Source: an uncultured Saprospiraceae bacterium
GTDB lineage: Bacteria > Bacteroidota > Bacteroidia > Chitinophagales > Saprospiraceae
Direction of reading: 5' to 3'
Length of the DNA: 64,000 nucleotides
Assembly: GCA_938015435.1 (NCBI GenBank)
Contig: CALLPN010000002.1
Coordinates: forward strand, 248,001-312,000
Shown: piece by piece, positions 1 to 9,386 of the stretch
How the letters are laid out: the number at the start of each line of letters is the position of its first letter
How positions within the stretch are numbered: position 1 is the stretch's first letter
Made by a program: the position numbers and the translations under genes
The notes under the pieces: generated by a model
Told to the model about the DNA's origin: nothing
Seen by the model: only the letters and a program-made list of their open reading frames with translations
Databases searched by the model: none

Positions 1-3000
1 CACCGTCTAATACAATAAATGGATCCGTAGAACCTATTGCTAAAGTTTCGGTTACATCAGAATCTAAATCAGGATTTGTTAGGATCCCAACATTAGAATT
101 AACAAAAGCAAGTGTATCCGGAATATCGAATTTTACATAGTAGCTACCTGTTGGAACTGCACTAAATCCATACATCCCCAACTCATTAGTCAAGACTGGA
201 CCATCGATTATAATATCGCCCATACCTAGAAGTGTCACTTCTATTCCTTCCACTAAATTATTTGGATTATCCTTTACATCATCACCATTGGTGTCTAACC
301 ATACTTCCCCTCTTATAACCGCTCCTGAAGGTGTAAACCCTCCATCCACATCTTCATTACATACTCCAGATCCAAGGAAAATCATATCTGTAGTACCTGT
401 TCCGTTTCCTTCAGTAATATCAGAATTAAGCGCCGGCATAATAGGTAATGCCATAGTCGGTCGTATATCATCAGCAAAAACAAACTCTAAATAGTAGTTA
501 GCTGGATTGAGATCTGCGAATGTATACATTCCTTCAGCATCCGTTAATACAGAATCAAGCTTCACACCATTTTCATCAAACAATATCACCTTCATCATTG
601 CAATACCAGACTCATCAGAATCTTGTAATCCATTAAAATTTTGATCCAAAAATACTAGATTACCAATCTTAGCTGGGAAAATTAATCCTGCATAAATATT
701 GACTAGAGATTGGCCTGAATTAAGTGTAAATGTCTCAGTAGTTCCTTCTCCATTTCCTCCACTAGTTACATCTGAATCTATATTATCATCTGCACCTTGA
801 TCTGCCGCAGTAAAAGTTGTGTTAGCATTCAGAACAAATTTGATGAAATAATCTTTCGGCGAAACATCATTGAAAATATATCCGCCATCCGGATCTGTAA
901 GAGTAGAACCAATCAGCATATTAGTATTTGCCGAATATAACTCAACAGTCACGGCATCAAATGTGCTTGTACCATCATTAAATATTCCATCTACATTTAT
1001 ATCATTCCAAACAAAACCTTCTATCGTTCCTGGGTTTTCTATCAGACCAAAATCAATAGATAAATCATCCTGACCTGACATAATCGTAATTGTATCAGAC
1101 CCTAACAATGTACCATCCATTAAAAGATCGGAATCGATTTCTTTATCTGTTCCTACTTGATAATTAGTAGCTATATAACCTGATGGTGCATCGATAGATA
1201 TTACATAACGACCTGGAGCTAAACCATCAAAAAGATAAGCTCCATCGTCTAAAGTATTTGTAGCATCTAAATTTTCGCCGTCTATATTACTTATAGTCAG
1301 ATTCGCCATCGCGACTCCGAGCTCGTCAGTATCTTGGACACCATTTTCGTTGGCATCAAACCAAACAAAATTCCCTAGGCTTCCCAGTTGATAAACACCA
1401 GCGTCGTATACTTGAGCATCTTGAATTCCTAATGCAAATACATTTGTACTGGCTGCTCCTTGAGACCCTGTTACATCAGAATCAATAGTATCGTCACCGG
1501 CTGCATCTTCACTTGTAAATACATATTCTCCAATTTCAGTAAAAGTCAGATAGTAATCTCCAGTTGCAACATTATCAATCAAATATGTACCATCCATATC
1601 AGACATAACTGACTTGATGATAGTTCCATTTACAATATGAACATTGACAGTATAAGAGTTCAGATTTACTTCTGATACATCATTGATACCATCACCATTT
1701 TTATCTATAAATACAAGACCTGAGATCTGTGATTTTCCATTTTCTACTCCAGCATCTACATCTTCGATGACATCTCCTTCTACCACTGATATAGTATCTG
1801 TAGTACCGATACCATTAGTCATATCCACATCAGAATCGAAAGCTGCACCTCCTAATCCAGAAGTAACATATACTAATGTATCTGCAATTTCAAATTGCAC
1901 ATAATAGTCTCCGTTTTCTATAGGCTTAAATGAATATGCTCCATTCACATTTGTTTGTGTACTAAATACTTCTGCTCCACTATTCGCATCGAATAATTTA
2001 ACTGGAATACTAGACAGAAGAGTATCAGTTGCACTCTGTGTTTCGTTGCCGTCCAAATCAATCCAAACCTCACCTTGTATCTCTGCTCCTGCTATAGCAA
2101 GCCCTGCATCTATATTAAGATTAGTTTCACCTGACCCCAATGCGATTAAACTAGATGTTCCTGCTTGGAAATCATCTGTCAGATCAGAATTCAATAAAGG
2201 ATCTGTTAGCGTATTTATTGTTGCGGTAAGATCTTCTGGATATTCCACCTGTATATAATACATACCTGGTATCAATCCTGCGAATCCATATATTCCATTT
2301 ACATCTGTAGTGTCTTTCGCTATAAGCAATGAAGATTGATTATAAAGATTAATTACTACATCTCCTATTCCTTGCTCTGCTATGTCTTGAAGTCCATTAC
2401 GGTTATCATCTAACCATACGTAGTCACCAATACTGGCCAACTCATATGCTCCTGCCGATACTGTCAAGTTACATTGACCCGGTGCTAATGTTACTAAGTC
2501 TGTAGATCCGATTCCATTTACTCCAGTTACATCAGAATCTGTGGCTTCTTCTCCTACATTAGAAAGTGTAACTAATTTATCTCCAAGATCAAATACTACA
2601 TAGTAATCACCGGCAACAATATTATTAAATAGATACGATCCATTCTCATCTGATAGTGTTGAAGCTACTTCCATATTATCTGCATCAAAAAGCACAACTG
2701 GAATACCTGATAACAATTCATCCATTGGCATCAATTGGCCATCAGCCATGACATCAGTGAATACTTCTCCTCCGATTTTTGCATAGTTATTAGCCAGTCC
2801 TAAATCTATAGATTGGTTACCTTCTCCTGAACATATAGTAATAAGTGTAGTTCCTAATAATCCACTTCCGAATAATAAATCTGAATCCATATTCGCATCG
2901 CCTACAAAAGGTAAAGTTGCTAAATATAAGTCTGGAGATGTCACAAAAATAGTGTACCCTCCTGGTGTTAATTCATCAAAATTATATGCACCAGTCGAAG

Positions 3001-6000
3001 TACTGGTAGTACTACTTACAAGAATACCATCTGTATTATACAATTGTAAAAATATGCCTTCCAATCCTTGATCTGTATCGTCTTGAATACCATTATCATT
3101 AAGATCTAAGAAGACATAATCTCCTATACTCCCTGCACGATATGCACCAAGTGCATTCTCTACTCGCGAACCTCCAGCTGGCAAAGAGAAGCTATCCGTA
3201 CTTCCTGTACCAAATGCTCCAGTTACATCTACAGATGTATAATTATAGGTCTCATCTAAACCATATTTAATATAATATTCTCCTTCTAAAACATCTTCAA
3301 AAACGAAGTCTCCACTTGCGTCAGTAGTTGTCGATTGAGATACAGTATTATCCATATTATGAAGCGTAACCACTACATTCGCCAACGACGTATCGATGTC
3401 ATTGAAAAGGCTATCTGCTTTACTATCTTCGTATAATTGACCTCGAATAGATGCATAGTTATTTATAAATCCGAAATCAATAGTTTCTTCATTCTGTCCA
3501 GAGCAAACTGTAATAGGACTAGATTCATAGTCACCCATAATCGTTAACAGATCAGAATCAGAATCACTTTCTCCAGCATTAAACTGTGTAGGTAGATATA
3601 GATCTGAAGCAAGAAGTGAAATTGTATAATTTCCAGGTAACAAATTACCAAAAGTGTAAGCTCCATCTACTCCTGTAGTACTCATATCCATGACCTCACC
3701 GGACATATCGAATAATGATATTGAAATACCTGCAATACCACCATCTTCAGCATCTTGCAAACCATTTTCATTGAGATCAAGGAATACATAATTTCCTATA
3801 GTTGCTGTTACATATGCGCCAGTAGATTGACTTGTATTCTCTTCCCCTGGCAAGAGTGAAATAGTACTTGTACTTCCTGCAGTAAAATCTCCAGTAACAT
3901 TGTCTGTAGAGTAAATATATTGACTACCCAGTCCATACACGATATAGTAATCACCTGCTAATATATCTTCGAAAATAAAATTACCATTGTTATCCGTAAT
4001 AATAGATTGTGTTATTTGACCATCGCTATTATAAAGTGTAACTGGTATTGCTACTAGTAATGTATCAGGCGCATTAAATATTTTATCCGCTTTACTGTCT
4101 TCATATATTGTTCCAGAAATAGAAGCGTAATTATGTACGAATCCGAAGTCAATAGTATTGTTAGATTGTCCTGAACAGATCGTAATACTTGGCGACATAT
4201 AATTACCTGTATTGTTAATTAGATCTGAGTCTAATTCGTCCTCTCCAATATCACGTAAAGTAGAAAGATACAGGTCTGATTTTACTAAAGAAATATTATA
4301 TGTACCAGGAACTATTCCATCAAAATTATAACTCCCATCATCCGCACTAATCGAAGTCGATATTTGTGTTCCATTATTTCTTAAAAGTGTTAATTCAATT
4401 CCACCTAATCCAGTATCCAGCGGTCCTTGAATTCCGTTTTCATCCATATCTAGGAATACATAATCTCCTATAGATCCAAGAACGTATGCGCCAGTAATCT
4501 GATTACTCACTATTTCTCCTGGAGCCAATACAAACTCATCTGTACTGCCTATACCATTAGCACCCGAAACATTATTTGTAGAATAAATATATGCACTCGA
4601 TAATCCGTAACCTATGTAATATTCACCGGCCAACACATCCTCAAAAATAAACTGCCCTAAAACATCTGTTGTGGTAGAATATACTACTTCATCCATTGTA
4701 TTATAAAGTGAGACAACCACATTATTGATCGTCGTATCGCCTTCATTGAAAATTCCATCAGCTTTATTGTCTTCATAAACCTGACCGCTAAGAGTTGCGT
4801 AGTTATTTATAAAACCAAAATCAATATTATCAATCTGCTGACCAGAACAAGTTGCTATAACATCAGAAAAATATTGTCCATTGTTTTCTAACAAATCAGA
4901 ATCTGTTGAAGGAGAACCTGCGCCAGTTATAGTTTCGAGATACAAATCTGAACTAGTCAACGTAATCGAATATACTCCAGGTAATAGATTATCAAAAAGA
5001 TATGCACCGTTTGCATCTGAAGTATCAACCGCAACCTGCAAACCTTGATCATCCAGAAGTGTTAATTCCATACCACTTAATCCAGTGTCTCCTACATTTT
5101 GAATTCCATCTTCATTAAGATCAATAAAGACATAATCACCTATACTAGTATTACGATATACACCTGCATCAATATTTAGTAACTCCATTCCTGGTGTCAC
5201 TAAAATTGCATCTGTAGATCCATTTTCTATGGATGATGTCACATCAGAATCCGTGGTATCATCACCTATATTTATTTGCGTATAAAGATAATCATCAGCG
5301 GCACCAAATCTCACATAATAAGATCCTGGGAATATACCTAAGAAAAGATATTCACCATTAATATCCGTACTCTGTGTTTGTATGACATCACCATCTATAT
5401 GTATTAGGTTTACTATTACATCTGCTAGCAATGAATCAGAGACATTATATTGCCCATCATACTTTATATCTTCGAATACTTGTCCTCCTATATAAGCCAA
5501 ATTGTCTTTCCAACCTAGATCTATATCTACATTAGATTCATTAGACATGAGCATAAATACACTCGTAGAATAATCACCATCATTGTTTTGTAAATCATTA
5601 TCCAAAGTGCTATCACTTCCTTGCAAAGCAAATGTTGGTTTGATTAGTTCTGTTCCCTCAGAAGAAATAACATATTGTCCTGGAGTTAAACTATCAAACA
5701 AATATATACCTGCATCATCCGATATTACAGTTTGTAATTCAATACCTGAAACAGTGGATAATGTCACAGATATATTATTCAATCCAAGATCTAAACTATC
5801 TTGAATACCATTTTCATTTCCATCAAAAAATACATAATTTCCAACTGAAGCGTATCGATAAAATCCAGCATCTAAATCTACAAAAGGAATATCCAATAGG
5901 TCGAAATCAACGATTCCTGTCGATCCATTATCATCAATATCACTATCTTTATCTTCAGATCCCATTCCTTGTTGAGTGGGTATATATCCGCCTGAAGAAA

Positions 6001-7408
6001 TGAATACCAATTCGTATTCACCTACTCTAACTCCATCAATTTGATAGAATCCGCCAACGTCAGATGTAGTTGACTTTACTGTAGCACCATTATTGTCTAC
6101 GAGCAATATTTCTATTCCAGATACACCAACTTCTTGAGGATCTTGGATTCCATTATAATTTTTGTCTTCCCATACTCTATCTCCTATTACTAACTCTCTA
6201 TCCAGTCCAATATCTATATTATCAATTATAGTTTCTGGTTCGACAAAAAATGTATTTGTCGTTAATGGCCCGTTGGAATTAGTAAGGTCACTATCTACAT
6301 CATCACTTCCTACATTAGCATCAATCGGTAGCATCCCTTCTGGTAATTCAATCTGTAGGTAATAGCTTCCACTACTTATTTTAAATTGGTATAATCCGTT
6401 TTCATCCGTAATTGTTGACTCGATAAAATTATTGAATTCATCAAAAATCATTACGACAACTCCTTCTAAACCTACATCTCCATCAGAAAATGTATTATCA
6501 TGATCATTGTCTAAAAATACTTGATCTCCAATAAAAGCAGGTTTACAATTTTCATATTTAAAATTTCTGCAACAGTTCTCGGCAAACTCATTATTCTCAT
6601 CATATACATCAATACATAAACTATACTGACCATAAGCTGCTAATTCCGTAGCACCGATATTAACCGTATGTTGCTCATTTAGTGATGATAATCTTGTAAA
6701 CTCCATTGGTATATGCCAATTATAGCTATACCCTGGCACCTCTTCTACGCCGAATGCTACACAAGCATGTTCATCATTACAGAAAGTATACATCGGTGTA
6801 TAGAATATCTCAACGGTAATCTGATCAATCAAAAAAGTAACATCGCCACTTACTGAATTCCGTACTTGATATTCCAACCCAAAATTGCTGCTGTTGATCT
6901 CAGATGCGTACCAATTACGGCCCCAAGTATCATCTTCACCTCCATATATCCAGACTTGGTCTATAGAATCTGGAAAAGCCATTCCAAGGTATTGGTTGGC
7001 TTTATTTACATTACTTCCAGTCAGTTGGACATTATAGTCTGTGATATTTCCTGCACCCGTTTGGTGTCCTTCGATGGATAGTTTGATTCCAGTAATCGCT
7101 GCTCCGTCTGGGATATCATGACCCAACCTAGAAAACGAAACTATTTGTGATCTCTTGTATCCAGGAATGGTCACCTTAGAATACTGATCATCAGAATATC
7201 TGGAGCTATCAAGTTGCTCCCAATCGTAGAATGGAATCGATACCGACTGCGAATATATCGTCGGTGAGGACGTGCTTTGATCTGCTATAGGCTCTAGGTC
7301 TGCCCAAATAGGACAGGCTTGATCTTGAGCACTAAGAGACAAATTGAACAATACGTATACGAGTATACATATACCCCTTAGGGTGTAGTTTTCTCTTTTG
7401 AAGGCCAT
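1..7408 (-). CDS. Giant secreted SdrD_B-repeat surface protein (partial, C-terminus beyond window)
   Basis: The start ATG is at 7408 and the frame stays open to the left edge, giving about 2469 codons with the C-terminus outside the window. A Sec signal peptide spans roughly residues 1-27 (hydrophobic core ICILVYVLFNLSLSA, then Q). Residues ~28-285 form a unique, Cys-containing head domain. From ~residue 285, 19 tandem SdrD_B (Cna-B-like) modules follow at about 115 residues each, recognised by cores such as IGDYVFLDLNENG and GSYYLQF or GTYxI. From module 3 on, two module types alternate: one with IGDYVFLDxNENGIQD, the other with ASISGxVYEDxKAD. Family knowledge: these Ig-like modules form Ca-stabilised stalks in adhesins; in Bacteroidota such proteins are usually exported by T9SS, but the sorting domain would lie outside. 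Function inferred: cell-surface adhesin or gliding/biofilm stalk. The frame was checked at both ends and is the same. Confidence 0.9.
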   Translation of the reverse strand, partial: MAFKRENYTLRGICILVYVLFNLSLSAQDQACPIWADLEPIADQSTSSPTIYSQSVSIPFYDWEQLDSSRYSDDQYSKVTIPGYKRSQIVSFSRLGHDIPDGAAITGIKLSIEGHQTGAGNITDYNVQLTGSNVNKANQYLGMAFPDSIDQVWIYGGEDDTWGRNWYASEINSSNFGLEYQVRNSVSGDVTFLIDQITVEIFYTPMYTFCNDEHACVAFGVEEVPGYSYNWHIPMEFTRLSSLNEQHTVNIGATELAAYGQYSLCIDVYDENNEFAENCCRNFKYENCKPAFIGDQVFLDNDHDNTFSDGDVGLEGVVVMIFDEFNNFIESTITDENGLYQFKISSGSYYLQIELPEGMLPIDANVGSDDVDSDLTNSNGPLTTNTFFVEPETIIDNIDIGLDRELVIGDRVWEDKNYNGIQDPQEVGVSGIEILLVDNNGATVKSTTSDVGGFYQIDGVRVGEYELVFISSGGYIPTQQGMGSEDKDSDIDDNGSTGIVDFDLLDIPFVDLDAGFYRYASVGNYVFFDGNENGIQDSLDLGLNNISVTLSTVSGIELQTVISDDAGIYLFDSLTPGQYVISSEGTELIKPTFALQGSDSTLDNDLQNNDGDYSTSVFMLMSNESNVDIDLGWKDNLAYIGGQVFEDIKYDGQYNVSDSLLADVIVNLIHIDGDVIQTQSTDINGEYLFLGIFPGSYYVRFGAADDYLYTQINIGDDTTDSDVTSSIENGSTDAILVTPGMELLNIDAGVYRNTSIGDYVFIDLNEDGIQNVGDTGLSGMELTLLDDQGLQVAVDTSDANGAYLFDNLLPGVYSITLTSSDLYLETITGAGSPSTDSDLLENNGQYFSDVIATCSGQQIDNIDFGFINNYATLSGQVYEDNKADGIFNEGDTTINNVVVSLYNTMDEVVYSTTTDVLGQFIFEDVLAGEYYIGYGLSSAYIYSTNNVSGANGIGSTDEFVLAPGEIVSNQITGAYVLGSIGDYVFLDMDENGIQGPLDTGLGGIELTLLRNNGTQISTSISADDGSYNFDGIVPGTYNISLVKSDLYLSTLRDIGEDELDSDLINNTGNYMSPSITICSGQSNNTIDFGFVHNYASISGTIYEDSKADKIFNAPDTLLVAIPVTLYNSDGQITQSIITDNNGNFIFEDILAGDYYIVYGLGSQYIYSTDNVTGDFTAGSTSTISLLPGEENTSQSTGAYVTATIGNYVFLDLNENGLQDAEDGGIAGISISLFDMSGEVMDMSTTGVDGAYTFGNLLPGNYTISLLASDLYLPTQFNAGESDSDSDLLTIMGDYESSPITVCSGQNEETIDFGFINNYASIRGQLYEDSKADSLFNDIDTSLANVVVTLHNMDNTVSQSTTTDASGDFVFEDVLEGEYYIKYGLDETYNYTSVDVTGAFGTGSTDSFSLPAGGSRVENALGAYRAGSIGDYVFLDLNDNGIQDDTDQGLEGIFLQLYNTDGILVSSTTSTSTGAYNFDELTPGGYTIFVTSPDLYLATLPFVGDANMDSDLLFGSGLLGTTLITICSGEGNQSIDLGLANNYAKIGGEVFTDVMADGQLMPMDELLSGIPVVLFDADNMEVASTLSDENGSYLFNNIVAGDYYVVFDLGDKLVTLSNVGEEATDSDVTGVNGIGSTDLVTLAPGQCNLTVSAGAYELASIGDYVWLDDNRNGLQDIAEQGIGDVVINLYNQSSLLIAKDTTDVNGIYGFAGLIPGMYYIQVEYPEDLTATINTLTDPLLNSDLTDDFQAGTSSLIALGSGETNLNIDAGLAIAGAEIQGEVWIDLDGNETQSATDTLLSSIPVKLFDANSGAEVFSTQTNVNGAYSFKPIENGDYYVQFEIADTLVYVTSGLGGAAFDSDVDMTNGIGTTDTISVVEGDVIEDVDAGVENGKSQISGLVFIDKNGDGINDVSEVNLNSYTVNVHIVNGTIIKSVMSDMDGTYLIDNVATGDYYLTFTEIGEYVFTSEDAAGDDTIDSDVTGSQGAASTNVFALGIQDAQVYDAGVYQLGSLGNFVWFDANENGVQDTDELGVAMANLTISNIDGENLDATNTLDDGAYLFDGLAPGRYVISIDAPSGYIATNYQVGTDKEIDSDLLMDGTLLGSDTITIMSGQDDLSIDFGLIENPGTIEGFVWNDINVDGIFNDGTSTFDAVTVELYSANTNMLIGSTLTDPDGGYIFNDVSPKDYFIKFVLNANTTFTAADQGADDNIDSDVTSGGNGEGTTETFTLNSGQSLVNIYAGLIFPAKIGNLVFLDQNFNGLQDSDESGIAMMKVILFDENGVKLDSVLTDAEGMYTFADLNPANYYLEFVFADDIRPTMALPIMPALNSDITEGNGTGTTDMIFLGSGVCNEDVDGGFTPSGAVIRGEVWLDTNGDDVKDNPNNLVEGIEVTLLGMGDIIIDGPVLTNELGMYGFSAVPTGSYYVKFDIPDTLAFVNSNVGILTNPDLDSDVTETLAIGSTDPFIVLDG

Positions 7409-8004
7409 GATGTGTAGTCTTGGTTATCTTATATGAAATATAATCATCAAGTATTATACTCTCTATAAGTGACAAATATAAATAAAAGATATCCATATAT
7501 ATAACTATTCATAATATATAAATTATCCGTCACCATTTTTGGCAAAAAAATTGCACTGTTTATCAGGCTCTGTTAGAATAAATGGTAGCAGTTAGGCCTA
7601 GAATCTCACTAGATTATCTTGAAATCATCCAATGATGCATGTCATTGTTGGGATCTGTATATTTCAGATTTACCTTTAGGAAGTTGTTAGTCGTACGAAC
7701 CTTCAGTGTTAAGTCAGTAGACCTTATACAGATTATGCAACTTAATGCCGCATATAATTTGCCCCATTTAACTTACCTATTCGTTAAAAATCCTCGTCGT
7801 GACTACGGCCACGCCTACGTTTTTTGCCTTGATTTAAATTAAATGAATTCAAATTATTTATGCGTCATTAAATAACATAAACTGTATTAGACGAAATAGC
7901 TCCGCAATATTTTGTTGAATTTGGTACGAGAAATAGACAAAAGAATTTTTGCCACTTTAATAATGAGATAAATCACATTGATTGAAATAATTACCCTGTT
8001 CTGA
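7409..8004. other. 596-bp gene-poor spacer with a possible decayed gene end
   Basis: No convincing gene is seen. It holds the -7 box listed separately and a short inverted repeat at 7630-7647 (CAATGA / TCATTG). On the minus strand, around 7790-7850, a short frame without a start codon reads like a basic/acidic protein tail (GKKRRRGRSHDEDF then stop), but it is closed by a stop about 25 codons upstream. It may be the remnant of a lost gene or chance. Confidence 0.4.
7473..7480 (-). promoter_or_regulatory. Candidate -7 box for the giant SdrD_B gene
   Basis: The minus strand reads TATATTTG, an exact match to the Bacteroidota TAnnTTTG -7 consensus, 65 bp before the ATG at 7408. No convincing -33 TTTG box is visible at the usual distance. 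Confidence 0.4.
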
Positions 8005-9120
8005 TCAATTACCTAGAAGTTGCCAATAAAGCTCCATCATACCTTTAGCTGCAGTGGAGTCTTTATATCTTTCTGACACGTAAGTTTTACCCTCTCGAGC
8101 CAACTTGCTTCTCAAGTCTTGATCTAAAACTATATCGATCATGGCTTTAGCAAGTGCATTCTTATTGTTGGGTTCTATATAGATTGCACCAGGCCCTGCA
8201 GCTTCGGGTAATGAAGATGCTGTGGTAGTAATCACAGGTGTATCACGATAGAGAGATTCTATCAATGGGATACCAAATCCCTCATAGATAGATGGATAGA
8301 CCATAGCAATAGCATTATCATAGATAGATATTAAAGCTTCGTTATCAATATGATCCAAAAATTCGAAATAATTATCTAAGCCTAATTTTGAGATCCTGTC
8401 TTTAACACGATCCGCATACGACCCACCTTTTCCAACTACTTTGACTTTAGTCCTTTTATCTTCGGCGATAATCGCCATAGCCTCCACGATCAACATAAAG
8501 GATTTTCTTTCGATGAGCGAACCCACATAAAGTAAAAAGTCATCCGTAGCTGTGGGCCCTTTTGGCATGTTGTAAAAGGCTGGATTACAACTTTGATATA
8601 CCACTGATATTCTAGAAGGATGAACTTGATATAGGTTATTCATATCCTTCTTTGTGCTTTCGCTAATGGCTACGATGTGATCCGCATTCTGTGCAGCATA
8701 TCGGTATTTTCGCTTGTACATATAGCGGTCCCAAAGGCCAAATTGCTCAGGGTAGTATTCATATATTAAATCATGAAAAGTAACTATTGTCTTGGCTTCA
8801 ATCGTATGGCTATTGAGTGGTATTTCATGGCTCAAACCATGATATATATCCATTTTCGAAGCATTAATATCCTTAGTTATACCTCTACTACGCCAGTACG
8901 ATCCTATCTTTCCTTTGCATGTATGAATGGTAAATTTATCACGATCCAAAAAGTATAATACCTCAGGATGCTCGCTTATCTTAGGGGTAAACAGATGATA
9001 CTCATGTTCTGGATACAATCGTTGCAAGTCTCGCACCAATGTACGACTGTAATTGCCTAATCCTGTATGATTATGAAAGAGCCTCTTGGCATCGAATCCT
9101 ATTTTGAGAGATCTGGGCAT
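8005..9120 (-). CDS. Glycosyltransferase family 4 (GT-B, group 1)
   Basis: 371 aa. It transfers a sugar from a nucleotide donor to a glycan or lipid acceptor on the cytoplasmic face of the membrane. The N-terminal half has the GT-B acceptor domain with a glycine-rich start (HNTGLGNYSRTL) and FHDLIYEYYPEQF. The C-terminal half has LLYVGSLIERKS, KVVGKGGSYAD and the donor-binding EGFGIPLIESLYRDTPVI, in which E-x7-E is the retaining GT4 signature. The length is typical. It is the only glycan gene here, so the acceptor cannot be told; an exopolysaccharide or O-antigen mannosyl/glucosyltransferase is likely. Confidence 0.88.
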   Translation of the reverse strand: MPRSLKIGFDAKRLFHNHTGLGNYSRTLVRDLQRLYPEHEYHLFTPKISEHPEVLYFLDRDKFTIHTCKGKIGSYWRSRGITKDINASKMDIYHGLSHEIPLNSHTIEAKTIVTFHDLIYEYYPEQFGLWDRYMYKRKYRYAAQNADHIVAISESTKKDMNNLYQVHPSRISVVYQSCNPAFYNMPKGPTATDDFLLYVGSLIERKSFMLIVEAMAIIAEDKRTKVKVVGKGGSYADRVKDRISKLGLDNYFEFLDHIDNEALISIYDNAIAMVYPSIYEGFGIPLIESLYRDTPVITTTASSLPEAAGPGAIYIEPNNKNALAKAMIDIVLDQDLRSKLAREGKTYVSERYKDSTAAKGMMELYWQLLGN

Positions 9121-9344
9121 ATATAGAGTTGCGATGTAAATATAATAAGCTTAGCATGAATGTCTGACCCAATAAACGTAGGTTGAAAGAATATTACGAC
9201 ATCGTTCCCAGCTATCTGCCAAATTAATAATTATCAAGGCCAATAACTTAGTACCTAACCGCGAGCATAAAATAAGGTTCGGCCTATATTGAAATCCCAA
9301 AATTCAAATTATTTAGACGGTTTTCATATCTTAAATAGTATAAG

Positions 9345-9352
9345 TATCTTTG
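9345..9352 (+). promoter_or_regulatory. Candidate -7 box for the PBP1A gene
   Basis: TATCTTTG matches TAnnTTTG, 34 bp ahead of the ATG at 9387. A weak TTTTC sits upstream at ~9321 as a possible -33 element. Confidence 0.45.
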
Positions 9353-9386
9353 AGCATGAAGGTAGGCTATATCTATCTAAACTATC

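Noticed and set aside
7639..7842. Plus-strand 67-codon ORF in the left spacer
   Set aside because: No recognisable domain or signal, and no support for a start; the opposite strand shows a more protein-like but closed frame.
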